This document shows, piece after piece, positions 28,255 through 37,659 of a DNA stretch of 64,000 nt (within the stretch, counting starts at the first letter, position 1; each line of letters begins with the position of its first letter). The translations under genes and the position numbers were made by a program. The stretch is from Prolixibacteraceae bacterium (GTDB lineage: Bacteria > Bacteroidota > Bacteroidia > Bacteroidales > Prolixibacteraceae), in contig JAOARB010000011.1 in NCBI GenBank assembly GCA_025210775.1, positions 62,001 through 126,000 on the forward strand, read 5' to 3'. A model generated the notes under the pieces. The model made no database searches. It saw only the letters and a program-made list of their open reading frames with translations, and was not told the DNA's origin.

Positions 28255-29820
28255 TTAGAGTGTATTTTGATAGCGAGAAAGCAGTTTTGGGTAGTGTTTA
28301 TCTGTATCTCCTATTTGGTCTCTTTTCTTTTTCATTTGTACTTTTAAAGAATCGATTACATTTTTATATTTTGGATTACGATATTGGTTGTGCATTTCAT
28401 GAGGATCATTCTCTAGATCATAGAATTCCCATGCTGCTGGTGTGTTTGGATGTCCAAAACTATGGGTGTCAAGGTTTAGTCCATAGTAGAATACCAATTT
28501 ATATCTTTCGGTACGAACTCCAAAGTGTGCAGGGGTCATGTCTCTGTGCATCCAATAGCGATAGTAGAGAAGGTTTTCCCATTTCGCATTTTTGTTCTTT
28601 AAGATAGGACGAATACTTTTCCCTTGCATATAAGATGGTGCTGTAATACCACAAAAGTCTAGAATGGAGGGTGCAAAGTCTACATTGGCCACCACTTGAC
28701 TTCGTTTTTGGTTGGCTTTGAAATGTTTCGGCCAACGAATAAGGAAAGGCATACGAATACCTTCCTCAAAGATCCATCGTTTATCTAAATATTGATGTTC
28801 TCCTAAAAACATACCTTGATCAGAAGTATAAATGACAATGGTATTTTCAGCAAGATTATTTTGTTCTAAGTAATCCAAAATATTTCCTACACCATCATCA
28901 ACAGAACGTACACATCTTAGGTAATCTTTTAGATATTTTTGATAGGTGGCACGAATTCTACCTTGTTCTGTCGTGTCGTTTGCTACTAACTTTCCTGTTG
29001 GCCACTCTTTGTAATTGTGTACAGTAGAAATTTTCATTTGTCCTGTCATGCGACGATATAGACGATGAAGATCGTTTTGTTTTCTAATGGTTATAGGTGC
29101 ACGATGTTTTTTGTTTTCAAACAATGATGGTGGCTCAGGTATGGACACGTCTTTAAAAAGATCTTTGTATTTTGGGTCATATTCCCAAAGTGCATGAGGT
29201 GCTTTTTGATGTACCATTAAAAGAAATGGTTCTTTGGTGTTTCTTTTTTTTAGCCACTCTAAAGACATTTGGGTGATGATGTTGGTTACATACCCTTTTT
29301 TTTGAACCATTTCTCTTTTGTCGTATGGGGTATTGCAGTCTACTCCCTTGGTCTTAAATTCTGGATCGAAGTAGTGGCCTTGACTAGGAAGGACTTGCCA
29401 TTGATCGAAGCCTTGTGGTTCAGAATGGAGGTGCCATTTACCAAAGATGGCTGTTTGGTATCCGTTTTGTTGAAGAATCTGAGCCAATCCTTCTTGTTTT
29501 GGATGATAAGTATCTTTCAGTGTTTTTACTCCGTTAATATGGCTGTATTGTCCCGATAGAAGGGTTGCTCTACTAGGAGTGCAAATTGCGTTGGTTGAGA
29601 AACAGTTTTCTAAAATTATACCTTGGTTGGCGATACGATCGATATTTGGAGTTGGAGCAACTTTTGCAAGGTGAGATCCATAGGCTGAGATGGCATTGGC
29701 TGCATGGTCATCAGCCATGATAATTAGAACATTGGGTCTTTGTATTTCTTTTTTTGTACATGAGGCTAAAGTAAGGGCTGCAGTGGTCCAGATGCCTAGT
29801 TTACTGATATATCTATTCAT
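28255..29820 (-). CDS. Lipoprotein sulfatase (S1 family)
   Basis: A 521-aa formylglycine sulfatase. The lipobox Cys is residue 21 (LTLASC). The metal site IMADDHA is near residue 35 and the CTPSR signature has Cys 80. GKWHLHSEPQGFDQWQVLPSQG is close to sulfatases that act on hexosamine sulfates, and VIYTSDQGMFLGEHQ is the second metal-binding segment. It is third in the operon with GH88 and another sulfatase, so it probably removes O-sulfate from chondroitin or dermatan disaccharides in the periplasm. The sulfate position cannot be told from sequence. Confidence 0.9.
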   Translation of the reverse strand: MNRYISKLGIWTTAALTLASCTKKEIQRPNVLIIMADDHAANAISAYGSHLAKVAPTPNIDRIANQGIILENCFSTNAICTPSRATLLSGQYSHINGVKTLKDTYHPKQEGLAQILQQNGYQTAIFGKWHLHSEPQGFDQWQVLPSQGHYFDPEFKTKGVDCNTPYDKREMVQKKGYVTNIITQMSLEWLKKRNTKEPFLLMVHQKAPHALWEYDPKYKDLFKDVSIPEPPSLFENKKHRAPITIRKQNDLHRLYRRMTGQMKISTVHNYKEWPTGKLVANDTTEQGRIRATYQKYLKDYLRCVRSVDDGVGNILDYLEQNNLAENTIVIYTSDQGMFLGEHQYLDKRWIFEEGIRMPFLIRWPKHFKANQKRSQVVANVDFAPSILDFCGITAPSYMQGKSIRPILKNKNAKWENLLYYRYWMHRDMTPAHFGVRTERYKLVFYYGLNLDTHSFGHPNTPAAWEFYDLENDPHEMHNQYRNPKYKNVIDSLKVQMKKKRDQIGDTDKHYPKLLSRYQNTL

Positions 29821-29875
29821 GATGTTGATTTTTGTTTTCCCACCTTACAGAAGAAAATGTAAGGTGGGATAGATC

Positions 29876-31297
29876 CTATTGCTGAGAAGAAGAGGATATT
29901 CTTCCTGGTGCTCTACTGTTTAGGTCAAGATCTTTTTGAAAGCGTACAATCTCTTTCATTAGTTCTTTTACAAGCTGAGGATGATTGGCTGCAAGGTTAT
30001 TAGACTCTTGTGGGTCTTTTTTGATATCATAAAGAGCGATATCAGTGTATCCTCCCATATTGTCTTGGGTTCCTGGCAGACCATCTTTGCCTACTTCCCC
30101 AGGGATACGATAATAGTGTGCTTTGTGGAGTTTCCATTTGCCTCTACGCACAGCTTGGACCTCTTTCTTATTTACAAAGAAAAAGCAGTCGTAAGGTGTT
30201 GCTACGTGTTCTTCGCTGGTCAGTAAAGGCCAAATGTTTTTACCATCTATAGGGTTCATTCTTGGAAAATGTGCATCGGTAATATCCATGATGGTAGGCA
30301 AGATGTCCATTGCAGTGATCATTTCATTGTTCACTTTTCCTGAAGGAATGGTTCCGGGCATAGAGACGATAAATGGCACTTTGTGACCTCCGCCATATAC
30401 TGTTCCTTTTCCTTCTCTGAGTCCTCCTGCATTGCCAGCATGATTGCCGTATGTGAGCCAAGGACCATTATCGGAGGAAAACATCACTAGAGTGTTTTCC
30501 TCGAGTTTTAGTTTTTTTAGGGTCTTTATAATCTCTCCTACAGACCAATCTATCTCCATCATCACATCTCCATACATGCCATTTTTTGATTTTCCTCTAA
30601 ACTTATTTGATACCCCTAGTGGTACGTGAGGTTGAGAATATGGAAGGTAAAGAAAAAATGGTTCTTCTTGGTTCTTCTTAATAAAGTCAACAGCTTTTTC
30701 TGTAAATCGTGTAGTCATTTGATTTACATCTGGATTATACTCTATGATTTTCTCGTTTTCATATAGTGGCAGTGGAGGATAGTTGTGGTTCGGTTTAGGA
30801 TGATGTGGCCACATATCCATCGAATAGGGGATGCCATAAAACTCAGTAAAACCATGTCTGTTAGGCATAAATTCTAGGTGATGACCGAGATGCCATTTCC
30901 CAAACATTCCTGTATGATAGCCATGTTGTTTTAGAAGATCGGCAATGGTGATTTCCGAAGAGCTAAGTCCACGATTGGCATTGTCGTCTACCACGCTTTC
31001 AAGTCCTACCCTTTGAGGATAGCATCCCGTTAGAAGAGAAGCTCGAGAAGGAGTACATGATGCTGCTGCAACATAAAAAGAGGTAAACAGTGTTCCTTGT
31101 TTAGCCAAACGATCAAGGTTGGGGGTTTCATTAACTTTAGAACCATAGGCTGCAATATCCCCAATACCCATATCGTCGGCAAAAAGGATGATGATATTTG
31201 GACGCTGGTTGGTTCTTTTGACCTGTTTCTTTGCCATTAGAGGCTGCGTCATGGCAGCTCCTAGTAGGATTGTTTTTCCTAAGTTTGAAATATTCAT
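29876..31297 (-). CDS. Sulfatase (S1 family), N-acetylgalactosamine-sulfatase-like
   Basis: A 473-aa secreted sulfatase with an uncleaved or Sec-type N-terminus (MTQPLMAKK). The metal site LFADDMGIGD is near residue 38, and the signature CTPSRASLLTG has Cys 81. GKWHLGHHLEFMPNRHGFTEFYGIPYS strongly resembles the arylsulfatase A / GALNS group, which desulfates galactosaminoglycan ends. SSDNGPWLTYGNHAG is the second metal segment. The gene starts 11 nt after the GH88 stop, showing one operon. Likely role: removal of sulfate from GalNAc of chondroitin-derived oligosaccharides (inference). Confidence 0.9.
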   Translation of the reverse strand: MNISNLGKTILLGAAMTQPLMAKKQVKRTNQRPNIIILFADDMGIGDIAAYGSKVNETPNLDRLAKQGTLFTSFYVAAASCTPSRASLLTGCYPQRVGLESVVDDNANRGLSSSEITIADLLKQHGYHTGMFGKWHLGHHLEFMPNRHGFTEFYGIPYSMDMWPHHPKPNHNYPPLPLYENEKIIEYNPDVNQMTTRFTEKAVDFIKKNQEEPFFLYLPYSQPHVPLGVSNKFRGKSKNGMYGDVMMEIDWSVGEIIKTLKKLKLEENTLVMFSSDNGPWLTYGNHAGNAGGLREGKGTVYGGGHKVPFIVSMPGTIPSGKVNNEMITAMDILPTIMDITDAHFPRMNPIDGKNIWPLLTSEEHVATPYDCFFFVNKKEVQAVRRGKWKLHKAHYYRIPGEVGKDGLPGTQDNMGGYTDIALYDIKKDPQESNNLAANHPQLVKELMKEIVRFQKDLDLNSRAPGRISSSSQQ

Positions 31298-31308
31298 ATT
31301 AGATATGC

Positions 31309-32538
31309 TTATTGGTATAGTGGTTGGTTGTTGATAAGTTTAAGGTATCTAACCATAGCTTCTACATAATAGTAGTCACCATAGCTTAGAGATCCATTGA
31401 CTTCACTCCCTCCCATATAATTACCTGTAGTATGTTTGATAGCGAAGTTTTTGTTGGTACCTACTTGTGCTAGGTAATCAGAAGAAGAGAGCGTTTTTAG
31501 GATAGATTCTGCTACTTGAAAGTATTTCTCTTTGTTGTTTTGACTATATTGACTTAGTTCTAGAAATCCTGAAGCCATGATGGCAGCTGCTGAAGCATCT
31601 CTCATGGATGGGTTTTTAGGTGATGCATAGTCCCAAAAAGGGATATAGTCTTTCGGCATATTGGGATTGTTAAGTAGAAAGGAGGCAATATGCTCAGCGA
31701 AATCAAGATATTTTGGATCTTTTGTTTCTCTAAACATCAAAGTGAATCCATATAATCCCCAACTTTGACCTCTACTCCATGCTGCTACTTTTGGATCGCA
31801 AAAACCATTATTCCAATCCATCTTTCTAAAATTACCCGTTTCTGGATCATAATCCACCACATGTGGACAAGAGTAGTCCTTTCTGTAATGATATTTCATG
31901 GTTTGGTTGGCATGTTCTAATGCTATATCCTTGAAAGATTCGTCTCCAGAGAGTTTGTAGGCTTCGTAAATAAGCTCTAAATTCATCATGTTGTCAATGA
32001 TTACTGGGTATTTCCAATCTCTTTTTTCGTTTGGATTCCATGACATAATGGTCTTGGTCTTTTTATTATACCTTGTGCAAAGAGATTTGGCTGCTTGGAT
32101 AATCACTTTCTTATATTGCTCGTTGTTGGTCAGTAGCCATCCATTACCGTAACTACAATATACACGGAATCCTACATCATGATCGTCTGTGTTATATTGT
32201 TCTTTATCTAGTAGTTCTGTCGCCTGTTGTGCTTTTTTTGCCCACTCTTGGTTTCCTGTGTATTCGTATAGATACCATAGTGAACCTGGGTAGAATCCAC
32301 TGGTCCAATCTCTTGAAGGCTTTAATCCTCTTTCAGTTGAACGTGGTGTCTTGCCTGTCTTAAGTACATCTACTAGCATGTTATCAGCATGCCCTTCGAA
32401 TGTTTTAAATGCCTCTTGTACCCATTGTGGTCTATTTTTGAATGGGGAAGTATCTGTTGTATTCTCTTTCTTTGTTGTGGTAGAACAAGCTGCCAGTAAT
32501 AACACCAGAAGCAAGCTACATAGATTCGTTTTTCTCAT
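31309..32538 (-). CDS. Unsaturated glucuronyl hydrolase (GH88), lipoprotein
   Basis: A 409-aa GH88 enzyme that hydrolyses the 4,5-unsaturated uronate left by lyases. The lipobox Cys is residue 18 (LLAAC). The family core is visible: DWTSGFYPGSLWYLYEY (about 77-93), DHDVGFRVYCSYGNGW with Asp 121, IIDNMMNLELIY with Asp 182, and AWSRGQSWGLYGFTLM (about 254-269). It is the first gene of the minus-strand operon with two sulfatases, and the natural next step after the PL8 lyase at 19.8 kb. Confidence 0.92.
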   Translation of the reverse strand: MRKTNLCSLLLVLLLAACSTTTKKENTTDTSPFKNRPQWVQEAFKTFEGHADNMLVDVLKTGKTPRSTERGLKPSRDWTSGFYPGSLWYLYEYTGNQEWAKKAQQATELLDKEQYNTDDHDVGFRVYCSYGNGWLLTNNEQYKKVIIQAAKSLCTRYNKKTKTIMSWNPNEKRDWKYPVIIDNMMNLELIYEAYKLSGDESFKDIALEHANQTMKYHYRKDYSCPHVVDYDPETGNFRKMDWNNGFCDPKVAAWSRGQSWGLYGFTLMFRETKDPKYLDFAEHIASFLLNNPNMPKDYIPFWDYASPKNPSMRDASAAAIMASGFLELSQYSQNNKEKYFQVAESILKTLSSSDYLAQVGTNKNFAIKHTTGNYMGGSEVNGSLSYGDYYYVEAMVRYLKLINNQPLYQ

Positions 32539-32861
32539 AATTTTATTTTCTGTTTTCTTATTTCAATTCCAATACAATTAGATATGGCAAAACTAAGGAT
32601 CCCGAACCAAGGGATATATCATGAATGGTTTTTTCCTATTTTATGAGGTGTGGAAGATTTTAAAAATGTTGAATCAATTTACACATATGTTTAATTGACT
32701 TGTTTTGAACAGCTGTAGACCCTCTTGTGTAGGTAATTATGTATCATTGTAGGTAAGATTGTAGAACATCATATCCATTTTCATTGGATGTGATTCCATG
32801 ATCATTAACTAATGAAAACTATTAATTAAACTGCATTGCAGTTGCTTAAAACTGTTTTTTT
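32539..32861. other. Divergent promoter region
   Basis: A 323-bp region between the divergent GH88 operon and the second DUF1961 gene. It holds a TAGTTTTG -7-like box for the minus strand (32588-32595, no matching -33 seen) and a 15-nt palindrome next to the plus-strand gene. Confidence 0.45.
32829..32843. promoter_or_regulatory. Palindrome before DUF1961 gene
   Basis: AACTGCA-T-TGCAGTT is a perfect palindrome with 7-nt arms, 18 bp before the start codon. It could be an operator for a regulator of the glycosaminoglycan locus. No copy was noticed elsewhere in the window. Confidence 0.45.
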
Positions 32862-33563
32862 ATGAAGAGGCTTTTTACAGGGATAGTATGTTTACTTATC
32901 TCTTCTTTTACACTACAAGCACAAGTGTCTAACCGCACATTAAAGAAGGAATTCAAATATGAGAAGGTGAGCTCCTATGATTTGGAAAAATGGGATTTCT
33001 ATGGAAACGGCAAAGGGGTACGTGATGTCCATAAACAATTTTGTTTGGCTGAAGCGGAAGGTTCTAAAGGTGTCGTTTTGGTTAGCCCTAAGAGTTATGG
33101 AAAGGATGTGATTGTTCGCTATGATGCGGTCCCGTTAACTTCAAGTACAGTTTTGGTGATGATGCTTGCGACATCTGATCATGGTAATAAAGATGGGAAA
33201 TTAACTATTCCTGATAATTATGATGGAGCTTTAAGCTTTTGGAATAACAATGTGGATGGTTACTTTTTTGCATATCATAATTTGGCTCATAATTACACTC
33301 CATTTGTAAGAAGAAGTCCTAAGGTAAGTAAAACATTTATGGCTTATGCTAAAGAAAATGTGATGAGTCCAGGAAAGTGCTCTCATGTTGAAATTGGTAA
33401 AGTGGGTGGTAAGCTATGGATGAAAGTAGATGGCAAACTGTTATACAGTGTGGAAGACAAAGATCCGTACCAAAAAGGGAAAATCGTTTTTAGAACAAGA
33501 GGTACGTTATGGTTTAAAGCATCTACTTTAATTAAGAATGTGGAAATATTCTCTAGAGATTAA
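32862..33563 (+). CDS. DUF1961-like secreted protein
   Basis: A 233-aa protein with a signal peptide (SSFTLQAQ, cut near residue 21). It appears to be a shorter relative of the 278-aa DUF1961 protein at 23.0 kb. It opens with a similar strand (KKEFKYEKVSSYDLEKWDF against LVYQCRFSNPEDLDQW). It keeps the 'DNYDGALSFWNN' part and the end strand KLWMKVDGKLLYSVEDK, which matches IWWYIDRKLCFSYDD. A jelly-roll fold is likely. The gene faces away from the GH88-sulfatase operon, so it belongs to the same locus. Its reaction is unknown. Confidence 0.65.
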   Translation: MKRLFTGIVCLLISSFTLQAQVSNRTLKKEFKYEKVSSYDLEKWDFYGNGKGVRDVHKQFCLAEAEGSKGVVLVSPKSYGKDVIVRYDAVPLTSSTVLVMMLATSDHGNKDGKLTIPDNYDGALSFWNNNVDGYFFAYHNLAHNYTPFVRRSPKVSKTFMAYAKENVMSPGKCSHVEIGKVGGKLWMKVDGKLLYSVEDKDPYQKGKIVFRTRGTLWFKASTLIKNVEIFSRD

Positions 33564-34173
33564 TCGATCTCTATATGTGTGGATATGCTATACAGAATCC
33601 TTCTAGAGATTTTTTTGCAAGGTTAAGGGAGTGATATGTAGGTTATTGTGTTTTGGCTGATCTCTTTATTAAATATATTCACGACTTCGTTTTTATAGGT
33701 TGTAATAGATAATTGATTTTTTTTGAGAAAAAGATGCATTCTGCTGTAACAATTTTGTAATAAAAGCGTCTAATGACTATATAAGGATGATCCTACTTAT
33801 TGTGAAATACCTTTTACTGGAGTATTTTATTTTTAATTGTAGGATTAACCAAAACTAATTTCTGTTTTCATATTGATTTCGTTAACTGGTAGGAGAATCT
33901 TTCTGGAACTTTTGTATTATTCTCCTTATTATACCATATAGCAAGTAGTACTCCTATTTTTTTATAAGATAAAGGAGTCTACTGCTGTTGGTAATTTCTT
34001 CACTTCTATTATATCTTTTCTGGTTTTATTTTACATATATGTTTTGTAAATCATTGGTTGTGAATATGTAAATCACTATTTTTATTCAATGCAGTTTTTT
34101 TTCTGTTGTCGGTCTCTATAAAATATCTTTTAGTGTCATCTTTTTATAGAGGTATAAACCTAAAACATAACCT
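33564..34173. other. Intergenic region upstream of WYL regulator
   Basis: About 610 AT-rich bp. Only weak hairpins are seen, such as an 8-bp pair at 33891-33898 and 33919-33926. No gene is supported. Confidence 0.4.
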
Positions 34174-35181
34174 ATGTCAAAAAGTAAAAATGCAATGATC
34201 CGTTACCGTGTATTAGATCGTTGCTTTAGGAATTCTTTGCGAAAGTTCTTTATATCTGACTTAATAGCGGAATGCAGTCGTGTGTTAAGTGATTCTGGAC
34301 GGAAGCGTATAACTGTTTCAAAAAGGCAGATCTATAATGATATTTCCTATATGGAGAGTGATCAGGGTTGGAATATCGATTTATTGAGAAAATGCGATGG
34401 AAAGAAGGTCTATTTTAGATATCGAGATCCAGCGTTTTCGATTGATCACTGTTCCCTTTCTGACAAAGAAACCCAACTATTATCAGATGTATTACGTTTA
34501 CTCGATAGTTTTAAAGGTATTGAATCTTTTTCATGGTTAAAAGAGACTATCGCTCGTCTAAGAATAGAATTTATTCAAGGAAACCGACAGCATCAATATA
34601 TCTGTTTCGAAGATAACCCTTATATGATTGGACTTGATAAGTTGGGTGAAATTTATCAATATGTATGCAATAAGAATGTGTTGCAGATAAAGTATCATGG
34701 GTTCCGTGAAGAGGGTGAGCAAGAGTGGATTATTCACCCTCATTTTCTTAAACAATTTAATTTTAGATGGTTTCTTTTAGGATATAGTGAGGAGTTAGGT
34801 ATGATTGTCAATATCCCTTTAGATCGTATCATTTCCGTTTCTCCGATGGTAAAAAAAGCTCTTTCTCCAATATTTAGCTATCGAGATTATTTTGAAAATA
34901 TTATCGGAGTTACATATTCTGATAATATTCAACTGCAAAAAGTGGTGGTTGAGGTATGTAAAGATCTTATCCCATTTATTGAAAGCAAACCATTGCATGT
35001 TTCCCAAGTTATCAAAGAATATGGTAAAGAGTGGAATAGGGTAGAACTTTTTTTAATTATAAATTATGAACTTCGATCACTATTGTTATCATATGGAATG
35101 GCTATTCGTGTTGTATCACCACAGACACTAGTTGATGAGATCCAAGACGAAGTCAATCGGATTCAATCCTATTATTTGTAA
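34174..35181 (+). CDS. WYL-domain transcriptional regulator
   Basis: A 335-aa protein of the WYL class. The N-terminal winged helix (about 8-85) includes VSKRQIYNDISYMESDQGWNI, an HTH of DeoR/HTH_11 type. The WYL domain (about 165-235) carries VLQIKYHGFREEGEQEWIIHPHFL and FRWFLLGYSEE. A WCX-type C-terminus is likely at 245-335. WYL proteins sense ligands such as nucleotides or nucleic-acid damage products and control nearby genes. It sits between the GH88/sulfatase block and the GH84 gene, so it may regulate the locus, but such control has not been shown here. Confidence 0.85.
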   Translation: MSKSKNAMIRYRVLDRCFRNSLRKFFISDLIAECSRVLSDSGRKRITVSKRQIYNDISYMESDQGWNIDLLRKCDGKKVYFRYRDPAFSIDHCSLSDKETQLLSDVLRLLDSFKGIESFSWLKETIARLRIEFIQGNRQHQYICFEDNPYMIGLDKLGEIYQYVCNKNVLQIKYHGFREEGEQEWIIHPHFLKQFNFRWFLLGYSEELGMIVNIPLDRIISVSPMVKKALSPIFSYRDYFENIIGVTYSDNIQLQKVVVEVCKDLIPFIESKPLHVSQVIKEYGKEWNRVELFLIINYELRSLLLSYGMAIRVVSPQTLVDEIQDEVNRIQSYYL

Positions 35182-35192
35182 TATATAGCAAA

Positions 35193-35243
35193 TCATCGTT
35201 GTTTGATATCTGACGTGTAAAGAGGATATAGAAACAACGATGA
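35193..35243. terminator. Bidirectional terminator
   Basis: TCATCGTTGTTT (35193-35204) pairs with AAACAACGATGA (35232-35243), and GATATC/GATATA extends the stem inward. It lies between the convergent WYL gene and the 222-aa gene. Confidence 0.75.
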
Positions 35244-35261
35244 TAATAGTTGTAGTATTTC

Positions 35262-35930
35262 TTATTTTAGAATAAGTTCTTTAATGAGTTGTGGTGATAA
35301 TATTGTTCTGCTTCCAGATCTAAGATCGTTTATATATTCAATAAAGTTATTGTCTATCCCCATATTAAGATAGTAGTAGTTGTGCCTCTCTGAATAGAAT
35401 TTTTCTGTATCTCCGATGATTAGACTCTGTTGATTTGATTTAGTGGTGATGATAATGGTACATGATTCTTCTGCCATTCGTTTTTCTCCTCCAAGAAAGA
35501 TATCTATACCACATCCTATAATGACGCCATGTTTGGGAATATATGTACTTAGACCTAATTGTCTTACCGCTTTCCCTAAAAGGATTCCTTGTTGGGGAGC
35601 TAAGCTTCCAGGTATTGTGTCAAGCTGTAGAACTTTTACATTAGGGTGTCTTTGAATTGTTTGTTCAAAATCTTTAACCGAGTGATGATTGATGTAGCCT
35701 TTTAGGCATAATGTGTCTGAGTGTAATTCCTTAAGATTAAATGTCAATCCTTGATTGAAGATGTCGCAAACGATGTGTTGCCCCAGCTTTGTTTTGATGA
35801 ATGTGTGTGAAAAGATGGATACTATGATTATCATTGTGATAGATATTACCCATAGACCCAAAAAAGCTTTTTTAACCATTTTGTTTGAATATTTGTTGTT
35901 GTTTGGTCTATAGGTATATCTAATGCCCAT
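35262..35930 (-). CDS. Membrane-anchored protein, COG3904/ClpP-fold-like
   Basis: A 222-aa protein with one N-terminal membrane segment (about residues 20-42, FLGLWVISITMIIIVSIF). The rest looks like the ClpP/crotonase-like domain of COG3904 periplasmic proteins: LCLKGYINHHSVKDFEQTI, then KVLQLDTIPGSLAPQQGILLGKAVRQLGLSTYIP, then GCGIDIFLGGEKRMAEESC. Where family members usually have a Ser-containing CASAC-like turn, this protein has GCGID, so it may lack proteolytic activity. A topology with the domain outside the inner membrane is likely. The assignment is from pattern only. Confidence 0.5.
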   Translation of the reverse strand: MGIRYTYRPNNNKYSNKMVKKAFLGLWVISITMIIIVSIFSHTFIKTKLGQHIVCDIFNQGLTFNLKELHSDTLCLKGYINHHSVKDFEQTIQRHPNVKVLQLDTIPGSLAPQQGILLGKAVRQLGLSTYIPKHGVIIGCGIDIFLGGEKRMAEESCTIIITTKSNQQSLIIGDTEKFYSERHNYYYLNMGIDNNFIEYINDLRSGSRTILSPQLIKELILK

Positions 35931-35983
35931 TAATATTACATATGTGAGACTGTTTTTTTGTTTTTAATAACTCTTTTTTATGT

Positions 35984-37237
35984 TTAATTACACTTTATAG
36001 GCGAAGCCTGTTCCTTAAATTTGAAATTCTCAAGTTCTTCTTGGGTGAAAATTTGATCTGACGAGGCAATTCCAATACAATATTCATCTTTGTTGGGTGT
36101 AATTGTGAAGACCAACCCATATTGTTCTTGTAGTGGGTAGTTGAATCCTCCACTAGAAACCAAATTGGGATGTTGCTCTACAGAGGTTAGCCTTCCGTGG
36201 TTACTAATATAGCAATGGTGTTTTTGACTTATCTTTATAAATGGCTTAAGTAGCTCTTCTTTGACTTTGTTTTTGGTAATTACACATGATAAATGGTAAG
36301 ATGCTCTTGAATAATGGAACTCTTTGAATGTGTCTACAGCTTGGTGTATGATTTTACATTTATCTTCTGTAGATTGCTTTTTATGTAATTTTACAGAAAT
36401 ACTACTTACACAGTTTCCTAGATTGGTGTTTTCTCTTTCTCTAATATTCCATGGAATAGATATGGCAATATGGTTATCCGTTTGATGTCCTTTTTTAGAT
36501 AGGAAAAGATCCGAAATTATTGCACAAATAATGGTGTTTGAAGAGTATTTATTGTGATATTTTTCGAATTGATCTTTCTGGATATATAGGTGTTTAAAGA
36601 GTACCTTAGATGGTTGATCTTGTTGGTATATTTTTTTAATTACGTTCTTATTTCCTGTGATTTTACTACTTCGGAAAGTATGCTTGGCTAATGCTTGAAA
36701 ATAGTATAATGAGTTGAAGTTTTTGTTTTGCGTTTTTAGTTTTTCTAGCATCTGTTGGTCATCTAACCATTCGTCTTCTACAGAGTCGATGGCTTTGTTC
36801 TCGTAACAATCCCAGAAGTGTTTTACCATTTGATGCCCTGTAAATCCATCATAATATATATGGTTGTGTAAAAACAAAAGTAGACTATTATTGCTATTGT
36901 TGATGTTGACCAGAATAAAAGGAGCTTCTTTTGATTTTATGATATAGTCGTTTGAGTAGTTAGTCATAAAATGATCAACTTCTTTTTCTAGGTCTTTGTT
37001 ATGGGTGGTGTAGTTGAAATATATGGTCTCAAAATGTGTTGACTTATAATGATATTGACCATTTTCTTCAACCATATAATGTTGAAGCCTTTTATGTGCT
37101 TGGTAGACCTTTTGGATTGATCTTTCTAAGTCTTTGTGTTCAAAAAGTGTATTATATTTCCAAAATTGGTAGAAATATTGATAAGGATTTCTTTTATTAA
37201 GCTCATATTTAATCTTATCTAAGAAATGTACTCTCAT
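35984..37237 (-). CDS. Condensation / DGAT-like acyltransferase
   Basis: A 417-aa protein with the architecture of the condensation-BAHD-PapA superfamily. The core motif appears as NHIYYDG, with His 126 and Asp 130, matching HHxxxDG with Asn at the first position. NLGNCVSSISVKL, near residue 272, resembles the LGNxxS segment of the second half. These enzymes move acyl groups to alcohols or amines using acyl-CoA or carrier proteins. There is no signal peptide, so it is cytoplasmic. It is alone, with no NRPS, PKS or carrier protein nearby, so substrate and product are unknown. The first half is Asn/His/Lys-rich. Confidence 0.6.
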   Translation of the reverse strand: MRVHFLDKIKYELNKRNPYQYFYQFWKYNTLFEHKDLERSIQKVYQAHKRLQHYMVEENGQYHYKSTHFETIYFNYTTHNKDLEKEVDHFMTNYSNDYIIKSKEAPFILVNINNSNNSLLLFLHNHIYYDGFTGHQMVKHFWDCYENKAIDSVEDEWLDDQQMLEKLKTQNKNFNSLYYFQALAKHTFRSSKITGNKNVIKKIYQQDQPSKVLFKHLYIQKDQFEKYHNKYSSNTIICAIISDLFLSKKGHQTDNHIAISIPWNIRERENTNLGNCVSSISVKLHKKQSTEDKCKIIHQAVDTFKEFHYSRASYHLSCVITKNKVKEELLKPFIKISQKHHCYISNHGRLTSVEQHPNLVSSGGFNYPLQEQYGLVFTITPNKDEYCIGIASSDQIFTQEELENFKFKEQASPIKCN

Positions 37238-37659
37238 GATATGTTTACTCCTCTTATGTGATTGATTTATAATCAGATTGTTGTTTGTTTTGATACTCTG
37301 CTTGAGTGAATGTTTTATATTCTGTTTTGGAAATATAACGAAATTATGTAAATATCCTTTCTCGTGACTTATGCTCTTTTATTTATAAATGCATTGATTG
37401 GGTTATTCGGTATTGAAGAAGAGAATTCTTATTGTGTTGAGGGGTAATTGTTGAAGATTGAGTAGGAGTGAGATGGAAGAAAGATAATATAAAACTATAC
37501 TGTCTTTATTGGTGAGGTTAATAGTTCGGTCTCTTTATTTGGGATATTCTTTTAAAATGATTTTTGTGATACTACTTCGAAGGGGGGTAAAAACACAGTA
37601 GTGTATTTTTGCTCTTCATATACACTACTGTGAAAATGTGATTTAACGTAATTCTTGTG
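37238..37659. other. Intergenic region between acyltransferase and GH84
   Basis: About 420 bp. It holds the GH84 terminator (37594-37632). No gene is seen. Confidence 0.5.
37594..37632 (-). terminator. Terminator of the GH84 gene
   Basis: CACAGTAGTGTAT (37594-37606) pairs perfectly with 37620-37632. On the minus strand the stem is followed by a T run (plus-strand A at 37589-37593). Confidence 0.88.

Noticed and set aside
29876..31297. Assigning exact sulfatase subfamily numbers and sulfate position
   Set aside because: The motifs support the S1 family but not a specific subfamily or regiochemistry.
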